NCBI RefSeq assembly: GCF_024172125.1
Contig: NZ_JAMZEA010000019.1
Location: 1 to 64,000 of the forward strand
Length of the DNA stretch: 64,000 bases
Reading direction: 5' to 3'
DNA from: Actinomadura rupiterrae
GTDB taxonomy: Bacteria; Actinomycetota; Actinomycetes; Streptosporangiales; Streptosporangiaceae
Shown here: one piece after another, positions 24,022-32,558 of the stretch
Numbering within the stretch: position 1 is the first letter of the stretch
Layout: each line of letters opens with the position of its first letter
Position numbers and translations under genes: made by a program
The notes under the pieces: model-generated
The model's database searches: none
Seen by the model: the letters and a program-made list of their open reading frames with translations, nothing else
What the model was told of the DNA's origin: nothing

Positions 24022-24822
24022 TCAGAGGCCCAGGAAGCCGATGAGGGCCGCGTTCACCGCCTCCGGGTTCTCCAGGTGGCCGTAGTGCCCGCAGTCGGCG
24101 ATCTCCAGGTAGGTCGCGGCCGGGATGTGGTCGGCGACCTCCCGGGCGAAGCGCGGCGGCGCGACCAGGTCGTCGGAGAACCCGATGACCAGGCACTGCG
24201 CGCGCACCCGGCGCAGCGCCGGCAGCCGGTCGGGGATGACGTCCAGGGTGAGCTGGGCGCGGCTGGCGGTCAGGCTGACCGGCGACAGCTCGAAGACGTC
24301 CAGCCAGTCCCGGACGGCCCGCGGGTCGTCCAGGGTGCGGCGGGAGAAGCCGCGCATCACGTGGGTCACCGCCTCGTAGGCCGGCGGCAGCTTCACCCCC
24401 GAGTCGAACAGCTCCAGCTCGGCGCGGGAGGCGGCGGCGCCGAGCGGGTCGGTGCGTCCCCGGGTGGCGATCAGCACCGCCTCGCGCACCAGGTCCGGAC
24501 GGCCGAGCAGCAGCTCCTGCGTCACGATCGCGCCGAGGGAGAACCCGACGACCGCGCACGGCCCGATGCCGAGGTACTCGATAAGGCCCGCGCAGTCGGC
24601 GGCCATGTCGTCCAGGGTGAACCCGCCCTCGCAGGCGTCGGTCGGCGCGATGCCCCGGTTGTCCATGGTGACCACCTGGAACCCGGCGCGCAGCAGCGCG
24701 GGCACCTGGTGGGTGCGCCACACCCGGCCGGGCGCGCCGGTCCCGGCCACCAGCAGGACCGGCGTGCCGGTCCCGTGCACCTCGTAGCTCAGCCGGATCC
24801 CGTTGATCTCGCTGATCGGCAT
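24022..24822 (-). CDS. Alpha/beta fold hydrolase
   Basis: Hydrolase of 266 residues with an intact triad: nucleophile elbow GFSLG (93-97, Ser95), an Asp in GFSDDLVAPP and a His in DCGHYGHLENP. The oxyanion strand is LLVAGTGAPGRVW. It resembles soluble epoxide hydrolase/esterase-type enzymes of secondary metabolism (for example 3-oxoadipate enol-lactonase-like proteins); the substrate is unknown. It lies just downstream (19 bp) of the efflux permease gene, so it may be the last gene of that operon. Confidence 0.86.
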   Translation of the reverse strand: MPISEINGIRLSYEVHGTGTPVLLVAGTGAPGRVWRTHQVPALLRAGFQVVTMDNRGIAPTDACEGGFTLDDMAADCAGLIEYLGIGPCAVVGFSLGAIVTQELLLGRPDLVREAVLIATRGRTDPLGAAASRAELELFDSGVKLPPAYEAVTHVMRGFSRRTLDDPRAVRDWLDVFELSPVSLTASRAQLTLDVIPDRLPALRRVRAQCLVIGFSDDLVAPPRFAREVADHIPAATYLEIADCGHYGHLENPEAVNAALIGFLGL

Positions 24823-24841
24823 GTCCGTCCCCTTCCGACGG

Positions 24842-26044
24842 TCAGACGGTCCGCAGGGCCTCGGTCGGTTGCATCCGGGCGGCGCGCAGCGCGGGGACCA
24901 GCCCGGCGACCACGCCGATCGCCACCGCCGCCCCGACGCCGCCCGCCCACGCCTCGGGCGGGATGACCACCGCCCAGTGCTTGGTGGCGGCGTAGGCGAC
25001 GGTGGCCAGCACCCCCGCGGCGACCCCGACCGCGCCGCCGAGCCCCGCCAGCAGGATCGCCTCGGCCAGGAACTGGACGCGGATGTGCCCGCGGGTGGCG
25101 CCGAGCGCCCGGCGCAACCCGATCTCCGAACGGCGTTCCAGCACCGAGATGATCATCGTGTTGGCGACCCCGACCCCGCCGACCAGCAGCGCGACCGCGC
25201 CGAGCCCGAGGAACAGCCCGTTCAGCGCCGACTGCGCGGCGGCGCGCACCACCAGCGCGTCCGACGGGTTGGACACCGTCGCCTGGCTGGGGTTCTCGGG
25301 GTTGGCGGTCTGCGCCAGCACCGCGTGGACGTTCTTGACCTGGTCGGTGTCGGACCGCACGTAGATCGTGGACGGGTGCCCGTCGAAGCCGAGGAACCGC
25401 ATCGCCGCCGGGTAGCCGACCAGCACCGAGCTGTCGATCTCCGGCGCGAGCGTCGCGGGCCCGAGGATCCCGACGATGTAGAACCACTGCTTGCCGAGCC
25501 AGATCCGCTGACCGAGCCACACCCGGTCCATGCCGAGCCGCTGCGCCGCGACGTACCCGAGCACCGCCGTCGGCTCGTTGGCGGTGGCGGCGTTGAGGTA
25601 GCGGCCCTTCAGCACGCTGGTGCGGACGATCTGCGGCAGCTGCAGGCTGGACGCCTGGACGGTCAGCGCGTTGGTGTTGACGTCGGGGATGAGCGGGCTG
25701 CGGTACACCTTGGTGTCGACCGCGCCGGTGCTCTGCACCTGCTGCACCGGCCCGATCCGGGAGATCATCCCCGGCGCGGTCAGCGGCAGCTCGGCGTTGT
25801 TGCCCGACAGGTCCTTGCCGGTGGTGACGGTCAGCATGTTGGTGCCGAGCTTGTCGATCTGCGCGAGCAGCCCGGCCTGGGACGACGCGGACAGCCCGAG
25901 CACCGCCACGATCGACGCGACGCCGATCGCGATGCCGAGCGCCGACAGCGCGGCGCGCAGCCGCCGGGTGCGCAGCCCGACGCTGGAGATCCGCATCAGG
26001 TCGGTCAACTGCAGCCGGCCGGTGGGGAAGGCGGCGGTGGTCAC
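24842..26044 (-). CDS. ABC transporter permease, MacB/FtsX type
   Basis: Permease of 400 residues with one N-terminal helix (about 35-55; LSALGIAIGVASIVAVLGLS), a large extracytoplasmic MacB-PCD domain (about 60-260) and three C-terminal helices of the FtsX domain (about 275-390; the cytoplasmic motif RRSEIGLRRALGATRGHI lies between them). GTG 26044 overlaps the ATPase stop (GTGA). With the upstream ATPase and adaptor it forms a mechanotransmission-type export system, probably for a peptide, lipid or drug. Confidence 0.9.
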   Translation of the reverse strand: MTTAAFPTGRLQLTDLMRISSVGLRTRRLRAALSALGIAIGVASIVAVLGLSASSQAGLLAQIDKLGTNMLTVTTGKDLSGNNAELPLTAPGMISRIGPVQQVQSTGAVDTKVYRSPLIPDVNTNALTVQASSLQLPQIVRTSVLKGRYLNAATANEPTAVLGYVAAQRLGMDRVWLGQRIWLGKQWFYIVGILGPATLAPEIDSSVLVGYPAAMRFLGFDGHPSTIYVRSDTDQVKNVHAVLAQTANPENPSQATVSNPSDALVVRAAAQSALNGLFLGLGAVALLVGGVGVANTMIISVLERRSEIGLRRALGATRGHIRVQFLAEAILLAGLGGAVGVAAGVLATVAYAATKHWAVVIPPEAWAGGVGAAVAIGVVAGLVPALRAARMQPTEALRTV

Positions 26045-26991
26045 AGGAGGCGCCCTTCCACCGAGGCCCGCGCCGACGGATCGTCCGGGCCGGACGGATC
26101 ATCCGGGCCGGTCGAGTCGGGCGGAGATGGCGGGAATCTACGGGTCAGCCCGTCCGGGCCGTCCGGGCCGTCCTGCCGGGTGGGTCCGGCGGCCCGGACC
26201 TCGGTCCCGTCCTGGCGGACGTCGGCGACGATGCGGCCGTCCAGCACCTCGATCCGGCGCGGCAGCCGGGCGGCCAGGTCCCGGTCGTGGGTGATGACGA
26301 CGATGGTGGCCCCCTCGGCGTTGAGGTCCTGGATCAGCGCGAAGATCGCGTCGCTGTTGCGGCTGTCGAGGTTGCCGGTCGGCTCGTCCGCCAGCACGAT
26401 CGCCGGGCGGCCGACCAGGGCGCGGGCGATCGCGACGCGCTGCCGCTCGCCGCCCGACAGCTTGGACGGGATGTGCCCGGCGCGGTGCGCCAGCCCGACC
26501 CGGGCGAGGGCCTCGGCGGCGGCGGTGCGCCGCAGCGAGCGCGGCACGCCCGCGTAGATCAGGCCGTCCGCCACGTTCTCCAGCGCGGTGGTGTTGTCGG
26601 CGAGGAAGAACTGCTGGAAGACGAAGCCGATCGTGCCCGCGCGCAGCCGGGACAGCTCCCGGTCGCTCATCCCCTCGACCTCACTCCCGGCCACCCGGAC
26701 GATCCCGGTGGTGGGCCGGTCGAGCGTGCCGATCACGTTGAGCAGGGTCGACTTCCCCGAGCCGGACGGCCCGACGATCGCGACCAGCTCGCCGCGGCGG
26801 ATGGTGAAGCTCACCCCGCGCAGCGCCGGGACGGGCGGCTCGCCGGGGTAGAGCTTGCTGACCGACTCCAGCTCCAGCACCGGCTCCGGCAGAGACGGGT
26901 CCGAAGGCTCTTCAACGGGCGCGTCGGTGGTCTCGGTGTGCATGTCGGCGTCGTTCCCGCTGCTCGTCTCGGTGGGGTCGTCGGGGGTCAT
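26041..26991 (-). CDS. ABC transporter ATP-binding protein, MacB/LolD type
   Basis: ATPase of 316 residues. Walker A GPSGSGKST (74-82), Q-loop FVFQQFFL, signature LSGGERQR, Walker B IVLADEPTGNLDS and H-loop VVITHDRDLA are all intact. An acidic N-terminal 35 residues and a Pro/Asp-rich C-terminal tail of about 50 residues flank the domain; the tail, with repeated DGPDGPDG and GPDDPSGPDDPS blocks, is unusual. ATG 26991 overlaps the adaptor stop (ATGA at 26988-26991). Confidence 0.92.
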   Translation of the reverse strand: MTPDDPTETSSGNDADMHTETTDAPVEEPSDPSLPEPVLELESVSKLYPGEPPVPALRGVSFTIRRGELVAIVGPSGSGKSTLLNVIGTLDRPTTGIVRVAGSEVEGMSDRELSRLRAGTIGFVFQQFFLADNTTALENVADGLIYAGVPRSLRRTAAAEALARVGLAHRAGHIPSKLSGGERQRVAIARALVGRPAIVLADEPTGNLDSRNSDAIFALIQDLNAEGATIVVITHDRDLAARLPRRIEVLDGRIVADVRQDGTEVRAAGPTRQDGPDGPDGLTRRFPPSPPDSTGPDDPSGPDDPSARASVEGRLL

Positions 26992-28133
26992 GAGGTCGGC
27001 ACCACGACCTTCTGGCCGGGCACGATGCCCTTGCCGGTGATCTGGACCGTCCCGGCGGTGTCGTCGAACAGCCCGAGCTCCACCGGCATCAGGTGGTGGG
27101 TGCCGTCGGCGCTGACGACCTCGATGCCGTAGCCGCCGCCGAGCAGCGCCAGCAGCGCGTTCACCGGGACCATCAGCGCGCCGTCCACGCTCTCGGTGGT
27201 GATCGACACGCCGACCGGGGCCTGGTCGAGGTTGCCGGTGGCCTTGGAGTCGCCGGGCGCGATGGTGACCGAGATCGTCGACCGTCCGCTCTGCGACTTC
27301 TTCACGACCGTCCCGACCGAGGAGACCGAGCCGTTCACGCTCGACCCGTTCGGCAGGGTGATCGTGACCTTCTGGCCCTCCTTCAGCTTCTCCTGCAGGG
27401 ACGCGTCGACGTCGACGTTCACCTGCCGCTCGGTGGAGCTGCCGGTGAGGACCACGGCGCCGGGCTGCGCCGGGCCGCCGAGGTGGAACTGGAGGGCGGT
27501 GATCCGGATCTTGGACGCGCCGATGAACACGATGTCGCCCTTGGCGAGCTTGCCGGTCTGCTTGACGTCCAGGTCGTCCTGGAGGTTCTTCACGGCGGCG
27601 GCCGTCGCGGAGGTGTAGGTGCTGGAGTCGGACGAGATGTCGCCGCCGGAGTCGTATCCGGCCGCGACCAGCGCGGTGTTGAGCTCCGCGACGTCCGGTC
27701 CGGTCATGTCCTTCTTCAGGTCGCGGTACATCGGGGTGCTCTTGCCCTTGAAGAACACCACCGGCTTGCCGTTGACCTTGTAGAGCACCTGCCCCTGCCG
27801 GACGATCTGCCCGAGCTTCGGCAGCGCGGTGACGATCCCGCTGGCCTGGTTGACAGCCTGGTAGCTGCCCCCGTAGGTGAGGGTGCCGCTGACCGAGGTG
27901 CGGGCGGTGAGGGTCCCGCGGGTCACCGTCGCGGTGCCGGTGCTGATGGCCGCGGGGGCCTTGGCCTTGCCGCCGCCCCCGGAGGTGGCGGTGACGTACC
28001 CGGCGCCGCCCACGATGACCACCACCACCGTGACGGTCACCACGGCCCGCCGGCGGCGCCGCCGGGTCGCCATGGCGGTGCGCAGCGACCGGCTCTCCGG
28101 TTCGCTCTCCAGAGCGGTTGGTGCGGCATTCAT
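26988..28133 (-). CDS. Efflux adaptor protein with peptidoglycan-binding domain
   Basis: Membrane-fusion (HlyD/MacA-like) protein of 381 residues. A cytoplasmic basic stretch precedes one transmembrane helix (about 30-48, VVTVTVVVVIVGGAGYVTA). The periplasmic part has a lipoyl/barrel-sandwich region interrupted by a PG_binding_1-like segment (about 135-180; DLKKDMTGPDVAELNTALVA) and a beta-barrel with VTITLPNGSSVNGSVSSVG. In Gram-positives these adaptors anchor MacAB-like exporters to the cell wall. It is the first gene of the adaptor-ATPase-permease operon. Confidence 0.87.
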   Translation of the reverse strand: MNAAPTALESEPESRSLRTAMATRRRRRRAVVTVTVVVVIVGGAGYVTATSGGGGKAKAPAAISTGTATVTRGTLTARTSVSGTLTYGGSYQAVNQASGIVTALPKLGQIVRQGQVLYKVNGKPVVFFKGKSTPMYRDLKKDMTGPDVAELNTALVAAGYDSGGDISSDSSTYTSATAAAVKNLQDDLDVKQTGKLAKGDIVFIGASKIRITALQFHLGGPAQPGAVVLTGSSTERQVNVDVDASLQEKLKEGQKVTITLPNGSSVNGSVSSVGTVVKKSQSGRSTISVTIAPGDSKATGNLDQAPVGVSITTESVDGALMVPVNALLALLGGGYGIEVVSADGTHHLMPVELGLFDDTAGTVQITGKGIVPGQKVVVPTS

Positions 28134-28273
28134 AGCGCGGAGCCCTCCACTGTTCCCCTCGCATTCCTCGGGCGCTTCCGGTTCAGTTCTACCGGGGCCC
28201 CGGTTTCGGCCCGGTATCGTCGCCGAACCCTTTCAGGGCGGCGTCCCGAAAAGCGCGCGGCCGATTCCGCGCC

Positions 28274-28313
28274 GGCGTCCCCGAAAAGGCGCGGTGCCTT
28301 TTTCGGGGACGCC
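28274..28313 (-). terminator. Hairpin after the lipoprotein gene
   Basis: GGCGTCCCCGAAAAGGC pairs with GCCTTTTTCGGGGACGCC with one extra T, and the stem can extend by three more pairs. It lies between the lipoprotein gene and the adaptor gene on the minus strand. A related partial copy of the left arm (GGCGTCCCGAAAAG) lies about 35 bp to the left. Confidence 0.6.
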
Positions 28314-28364
28314 CGGCGGTGCCACGCCGACCTGGCCGCGGGCGCGGCCGGGGGACGCCGGCCG

Positions 28365-28955
28365 TCAGTTGCCCGACTGACCGCCCTGGCCGCCCAGGAA
28401 CTGCTGGCACGCCTTCTGCGCGGCCTGGAACACGGGGTTGTCCGGCGCCATTCCGATCTTGTCTCCGTCGAGGTTCATCCCGCCGTTGGGGTTCGGGTCC
28501 GGGAACTTCGTCACGCCGTGCGCGCGCATGCACTTGGAGTACTGGAGCGCCGCGGCGCGGTCCTTCGGCCCGTTGTCGCCCGCGCCGCCGCCGGGCATCA
28601 GCGTCTTGCAGGCGCCGTCGGCGGCCTTGTAGGTCGCGGTGTCGGACTGCACGTCGTTCCCGTTGACCTGCAGGCCCTTGCCGAGCACGGGGTCGGGGAA
28701 CTTGCTGATGCCGTGCGAGCGCATGCACTTGGAGTACTTGAGCAGGCCGTCGTAGATCTGCTGGTCGCTCGGGGGCTTGCCGTTGCCGCCCCCGCCGCCG
28801 CCCTGCGGGGCGCCGGTGGTGGTGGACACCGCGGCGACGCCCTTCTTGCCCCCGTCATCGGACGACCCGCAACCGCTCGCCACCAGGGCGAACACCGCGA
28901 GGCCAGTGGCCAGCAGGGCGGTCGCGGGCGCGCCGCGGCCGGTGCGTGCTTGCAT
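28365..28955 (-). CDS. Putative lipoprotein with duplicated CM(R)xHG motif
   Basis: Secreted lipoprotein of 196 residues. The signal peptide is hydrophobic (ATALLATGLAVFALVASGCG) with a lipobox ASGC near Cys29, followed by a Gly-rich linker. The mature part contains two copies of the same unit, YSKCMRSHGISKFPDP and YSKCMRAHGVTKFPDP, each followed by a Gly-rich segment and a further Cys. The Cys/His pattern could bind a metal or form disulfides. This family often accompanies ABC efflux systems with a peptidoglycan-binding adaptor in actinomycetes, as here, though a hairpin separates them. Confidence 0.8.
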   Translation of the reverse strand: MQARTGRGAPATALLATGLAVFALVASGCGSSDDGGKKGVAAVSTTTGAPQGGGGGGNGKPPSDQQIYDGLLKYSKCMRSHGISKFPDPVLGKGLQVNGNDVQSDTATYKAADGACKTLMPGGGAGDNGPKDRAAALQYSKCMRAHGVTKFPDPNPNGGMNLDGDKIGMAPDNPVFQAAQKACQQFLGGQGGQSGN

Positions 28956-29040
28956 GGTTGCTCCTTCTGTCGACGCACACCTGACACGGAGTTCTACCGA
29001 GCAGGGGGTTTCGGAGAGGTATCAACCAGCGGCCGCCCAT

Positions 29041-29072
29041 TGCGCAAGTGTCCAAATGCGCAAGCCTGGACA
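29041..29072. promoter_or_regulatory. Candidate operator: repeated TGCGCAAG with flanking inverted repeat
   Basis: TGCGCAAG occurs at 29041-29048 and 29057-29064. The second copy sits inside an inverted repeat TGTCCA (29049-29054) / TGGACA (29067-29072). It lies in the divergent region between the lipoprotein gene and the P450 gene, about 40 bp upstream of the P450 promoter. Confidence 0.4.
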
Positions 29073-29110
29073 CCCGGCGCGGTCCCCGAATCGTCCAACT
29101 GAATGACTCC

Positions 29111-29139
29111 TTGATGCGTTGTGGAACGCCCGGTACGTT
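29111..29139 (+). promoter_or_regulatory. Predicted promoter of the P450 gene
   Basis: TTGATG (29111-29116) is followed after 17 bp by TACGTT (29134-29139). The predicted start near 29146 leaves a short leader containing GAGGAG before the P450 start. Confidence 0.5.
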
Positions 29140-29162
29140 GACAGCGCCTTAGCGAGGAGTGG

Positions 29163-30359
29163 GTGAGTCAAATGGTTCCGGATCTGGTCGACCCGACGAC
29201 CTACGCCGAGCACGACATGGCCGAGATCTGGCGTCGGCTGCGCACCGAGGAACCGGTTCACCGGCATCCCGGCCCGAACGGCGCGCCGGACTTCTGGGTG
29301 GTCACGCGCTACGCCGACGTCGCGCGGGTGCTCCGCGACGACGGCGCGTTCACCTCCGAGCGCGGGAACGTCCTGGCGACCATGCTGGCCGGCGGCGACA
29401 CCGGCGCGGGGCGGATGCTCGCGGTCACCGACGGCCCGCGCCACACCGAGCTGCGCAGCCTGCTGCTGCGGGCGTTCTCGCCGCGCGCGCTGGCCGGGGT
29501 CGCCGAGCGGGTCCGGCTGCTGATCGACCGGCTGCTGGACGAGGCGGTCGAGCGCGGCGAGTGCGACTTCGCCCGGGACGTCGCCTCGGCCGTCCCGCTG
29601 GAGACGATCTGCGACCTGCTGGACGTCCCGGCGTCCGACCGGCAGCGGGTGCTGGCGCTGACCAAGTCCGCGCTGGCCTCGGACTACGCCGACCCCGACG
29701 CCGCCGAGGACCGGATGGCCCGCGGCGAGATCCTGCTGTACTTCACCGACCTGCTCCAGACCCGCCGCAGGCGCCCCGGCGAGGACCCGATCAGCCTGAT
29801 GGCGACGGCCGAGGTCGGCGGGCGGCGGATGGACGACGAGGACATCATCCTCAACTGCTACAGCCTGATCATGGGCGGGGACGAGACCAGCCGCCTGGCG
29901 ATGATCGGCGCGGTGCGGGAGCTGGCCGCCGAGCCGGAGCAGTGGCGGGCGCTGAAGGACGGCGAGGTGAGCGTCGAGTCGGCCGGCGAGGAGGTGCTGC
30001 GCTGGACCACGCCGACCATGCACTTCGGCCGCTCCGCGCTCGCCGACACCGAGATCGCCGGGCAGGCCGTCCGGGCCGGGGAGCTGGTGACGCTGTGGTT
30101 CAGCTCGGCCGACCGCGACGAGACCGCGTTCCCCGAGCCGGACCGGTTCCTGCTGGGCCGCTCCCCCAACAAGCACCTCGCGCTCGGCTACGGGCGGCAC
30201 TTCTGCCTCGGCGCGCACCTCGGCCGGGTGGAGATCAACGCGATGCTCGCGGGCCTGCGCGACCGGGTCTCGGGCATCGAGCAGACCGGCCCCGGACGGC
30301 CCATCTACTCCAACTTCCTGTCCGGGATGAGCAGCCTCCCGGTCATCCTCAAGGGCTGA
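29163..30359 (+). CDS. Cytochrome P450
   Basis: Soluble bacterial P450 of 398 residues. The I-helix oxygen-activating motif is MGGDETSR, the ExxR pair is EVLR, and the heme loop is LGYGRHFCLGAHLGR with the Cys ligand. GTG 29163 gives only 3 nt from the GAGGAG; ATG 29172 (MVPDLVDP) gives about 12 nt, so the start is uncertain by three residues. No ferredoxin gene is adjacent. The neighbourhood (two-component system, O-methyltransferase, sulfotransferase) suggests a tailoring role in a small-molecule pathway, but no scaffold-forming enzyme is next to it. Confidence 0.93.
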   Translation: MSQMVPDLVDPTTYAEHDMAEIWRRLRTEEPVHRHPGPNGAPDFWVVTRYADVARVLRDDGAFTSERGNVLATMLAGGDTGAGRMLAVTDGPRHTELRSLLLRAFSPRALAGVAERVRLLIDRLLDEAVERGECDFARDVASAVPLETICDLLDVPASDRQRVLALTKSALASDYADPDAAEDRMARGEILLYFTDLLQTRRRRPGEDPISLMATAEVGGRRMDDEDIILNCYSLIMGGDETSRLAMIGAVRELAAEPEQWRALKDGEVSVESAGEEVLRWTTPTMHFGRSALADTEIAGQAVRAGELVTLWFSSADRDETAFPEPDRFLLGRSPNKHLALGYGRHFCLGAHLGRVEINAMLAGLRDRVSGIEQTGPGRPIYSNFLSGMSSLPVILKG

Positions 30360-30376
30360 CGGCCGGGTGGGAGACC

Positions 30377-30405
30377 CGAGGTCGGGCCGGGGGGTTGAGA
30401 CCTCG
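30377..30405. promoter_or_regulatory. Inverted repeat CGAGGTC-N15-GACCTCG
   Basis: Arms at 30377-30383 and 30399-30405 between the P450 gene and the response regulator gene. It could be a P450 terminator or a binding site for the response regulator. Confidence 0.35.
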
Positions 30406-30513
30406 CTGAAACCGGGATCGAAGGCATGATGGGACCGTGCCCGCCCGTGCGCCCGGCGCCCGGGACGGCGCCGCGGCACGGTCGGGGGACGGTTCGGTCG
30501 GGAGGAGCGGTAC

Positions 30514-31167
30514 GTGCGGGTCCTGGTGATCGAGGACGACGAGGAGCTGGCGCAGGCGGTCGCCGTCGGCCTGCGCCGCGCGACCATGGCCGTGGACGTG
30601 GCGTTCGACGGCCCGTCCGGCCTGGAGCGCGCGCTGGTCAACGACTACGACGTGGTGGTGCTGGACCGGGACCTGCCCGGCCTGCACGGCGACGAGGTGT
30701 GCGCCCGGCTGATCCTGGCCGAGAGCCGCAGCCGGGTGCTGATGCTGACGGCCGCCGCCACCTCCGAGGACCTGGTGGACGGCCTGGGCATCGGCGCCGA
30801 CGACTACCTGCCCAAGCCGTTCGACTTCCCGGTGCTGGTCGCGCGGATCGGCGCCCTCGCCCGCCGCGCGCACCCGGTGGCGCCGCCGGTGCTGCGGCAC
30901 CGCGACATCGTCGTGGACACCGCGCGGCGCAGCGCCGCCCGCGGCGGCCGCGACCTTGACCTGGCGCCCAAGGAGTTCGGCGTGCTGGAGGTGCTGCTGG
31001 CCGCCGAGGGCCGCGCGGTGTCGGCCGAGGAGCTGCTGGAGCGGGTCTGGGACGAGAGCGCCGACCCGTTCACCAAGACGGTGAAGGTCACCATCAGCCG
31101 GCTGCGCGCCAAGCTCGGCGACCCGCCGGTGATCGACACGGTGGCCAAGTCCGGATACCGGATCTGA
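30514..31167 (+). CDS. OmpR-family response regulator
   Basis: Response regulator of 217 residues. The receiver domain (1-115) has the acidic pair EDD (7-9), the phospho-acceptor Asp51 in VVLDRDLPG, the Thr of LMLTAAA and Lys in DYLPKPFD. A C-terminal winged helix (about 125-217) ends in ISRLRAKLG and SGYRI. GTG 30514 follows GGAGGAG at good spacing. It is followed 10 bp later by the histidine kinase, its probable partner. Confidence 0.93.
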   Translation: MRVLVIEDDEELAQAVAVGLRRATMAVDVAFDGPSGLERALVNDYDVVVLDRDLPGLHGDEVCARLILAESRSRVLMLTAAATSEDLVDGLGIGADDYLPKPFDFPVLVARIGALARRAHPVAPPVLRHRDIVVDTARRSAARGGRDLDLAPKEFGVLEVLLAAEGRAVSAEELLERVWDESADPFTKTVKVTISRLRAKLGDPPVIDTVAKSGYRI

Positions 31168-31177
31168 AGGGGGCCCG

Positions 31178-32497
31178 ATGCGTTCTCTCCGGCTTCCGCG
31201 CTTCTTGCGGGCCCCCGGGTTCGTCCGGTCCGCGCTGGGCCGGCGGACCGTCCGGCTGCGGCTCACGCTGCTGTACGGGGCGCTGTTCCTGGTCTGCGGG
31301 ACGGCGCTGGTCGGCATCACCTACCTGCTGGCCAGCCAGTCCACGCCCGGCGTCTACACCTCCCACGGGCCGAACGGCGACACCAACGCGCTCGCGCGCG
31401 GCTCGTCCTCCCCGGGCCCGGACGGCTCGCTGCACTCCACCTCCGGCGAGAACGGCGGCAGCAGCGTCAGCAACGCGCCCGCGCCGGCCCGGGCCGCCGA
31501 CGTCGCCAAGCAGAGCGAGAGGCAGGCCCGCGAGCAGCGCGCCGGCGAGCTGCGGTCGCTGCTGGTGCAGTCGGGCACCGCGCTCGGCATCACCACGGTG
31601 ATCTCGCTCGGTGTCGGCTGGGTCGTGGCGGGGAACGTGCTGCGCCGGCTCCAGCGCGTCACCGACGCGGCCCGCACGATCTCGGCCAGCAACCTGCACG
31701 AGCGGCTCGCGCTGGACGGCCCGCAGGACGAGTTGAAGGAGCTCGGCGACACCTTCGACGAGCTGCTCGCCCGCCTGGAGGGGACCTTCCTGGCGCAGCG
31801 GCAGTTCATCGCGCACGTCTCGCACGAGCTGCGCACCCCCATGGCCCGGCAGCGGACCCTCGCCCAGGTCGCGCTCGCCGACCCCGACGCCACGGTGGAG
31901 TCGCTGCGTTCGGCGCACGAGCGTGTCCTGGCCGCCGGCGCGCAGCAGGAGCAGCTGGTCCTGGCGCTGCTCACCCTCGCCCGCGGCCAGGCCGGGATCA
32001 GCCGCCGCGAACCGTTCGACCTGGCGCCACTCGCCCGCGACGTGGTGCTGAACCGGTCGGAGGAGGCGCAGCGGCTCGGCGTGACCGTCCGCACCGACCT
32101 CGCCGCGGCGCCGGTCGCCGGGGACGCGCGGCTCACCGAGCGGATGATCACCAACCTGGTGGACAACGCGCTGCGGCACAACGTCCCCGGCGGGCGGGTG
32201 GAGGTCACCGCGTCCGCCCGGGACGGGTCGGCGGTGCTGACCGTCGCCAACACCGGCCGGGTGATCCCCGAACCGGCCGTGGAGCAGCTGTTCGAGCCGT
32301 TCGAGCGGCTCGGCGCCGTGCGCGCCGAGGGGCTCGGGCTCGGCCTGTCCATCGTCCGGGCCATCGCCGACGCGCACGGCGCCGCCGTCGTGGCGCGGCC
32401 GCGGTCCGGCGGCGGGCTGGTGATGACCGTGACGTTCCCGCCGCCCGCCGCGCCCGCCCGGCGCGGCGCCGAGACCCGCGCGCCCGTGCGGGTCTGA
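31178..32497 (+). CDS. Sensor histidine kinase
   Basis: Membrane histidine kinase of 439 residues. TM1 (about 28-51) and TM2 (134-153) enclose an extracytoplasmic sensor of about 80 residues that is Ser/Gly-rich and basic near TM2. A HAMP linker follows, then HisKA with His216 in HVSHELRTP, and HATPase_c with an N-box (MITNLVDNALRHN) and G-boxes (AEGLGLGLSIVRAIA). The signal is unknown. It is cotranscribed with the response regulator. Confidence 0.92.
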   Translation: MRSLRLPRFLRAPGFVRSALGRRTVRLRLTLLYGALFLVCGTALVGITYLLASQSTPGVYTSHGPNGDTNALARGSSSPGPDGSLHSTSGENGGSSVSNAPAPARAADVAKQSERQAREQRAGELRSLLVQSGTALGITTVISLGVGWVVAGNVLRRLQRVTDAARTISASNLHERLALDGPQDELKELGDTFDELLARLEGTFLAQRQFIAHVSHELRTPMARQRTLAQVALADPDATVESLRSAHERVLAAGAQQEQLVLALLTLARGQAGISRREPFDLAPLARDVVLNRSEEAQRLGVTVRTDLAAAPVAGDARLTERMITNLVDNALRHNVPGGRVEVTASARDGSAVLTVANTGRVIPEPAVEQLFEPFERLGAVRAEGLGLGLSIVRAIADAHGAAVVARPRSGGGLVMTVTFPPPAAPARRGAETRAPVRV

Positions 32498-32558
32498 CCC
32501 CGCCCCGAACCGTCCGCCGGCCTACCCCCGGCGCGACCGCCACTCCAGGAGGAGAAGC

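Noticed and set aside
24789..26102. Alternative frame over the MacB-like permease
   Set aside because: It is an Arg/Ala/Gly-rich shadow; the permease frame has clear helices and motifs.
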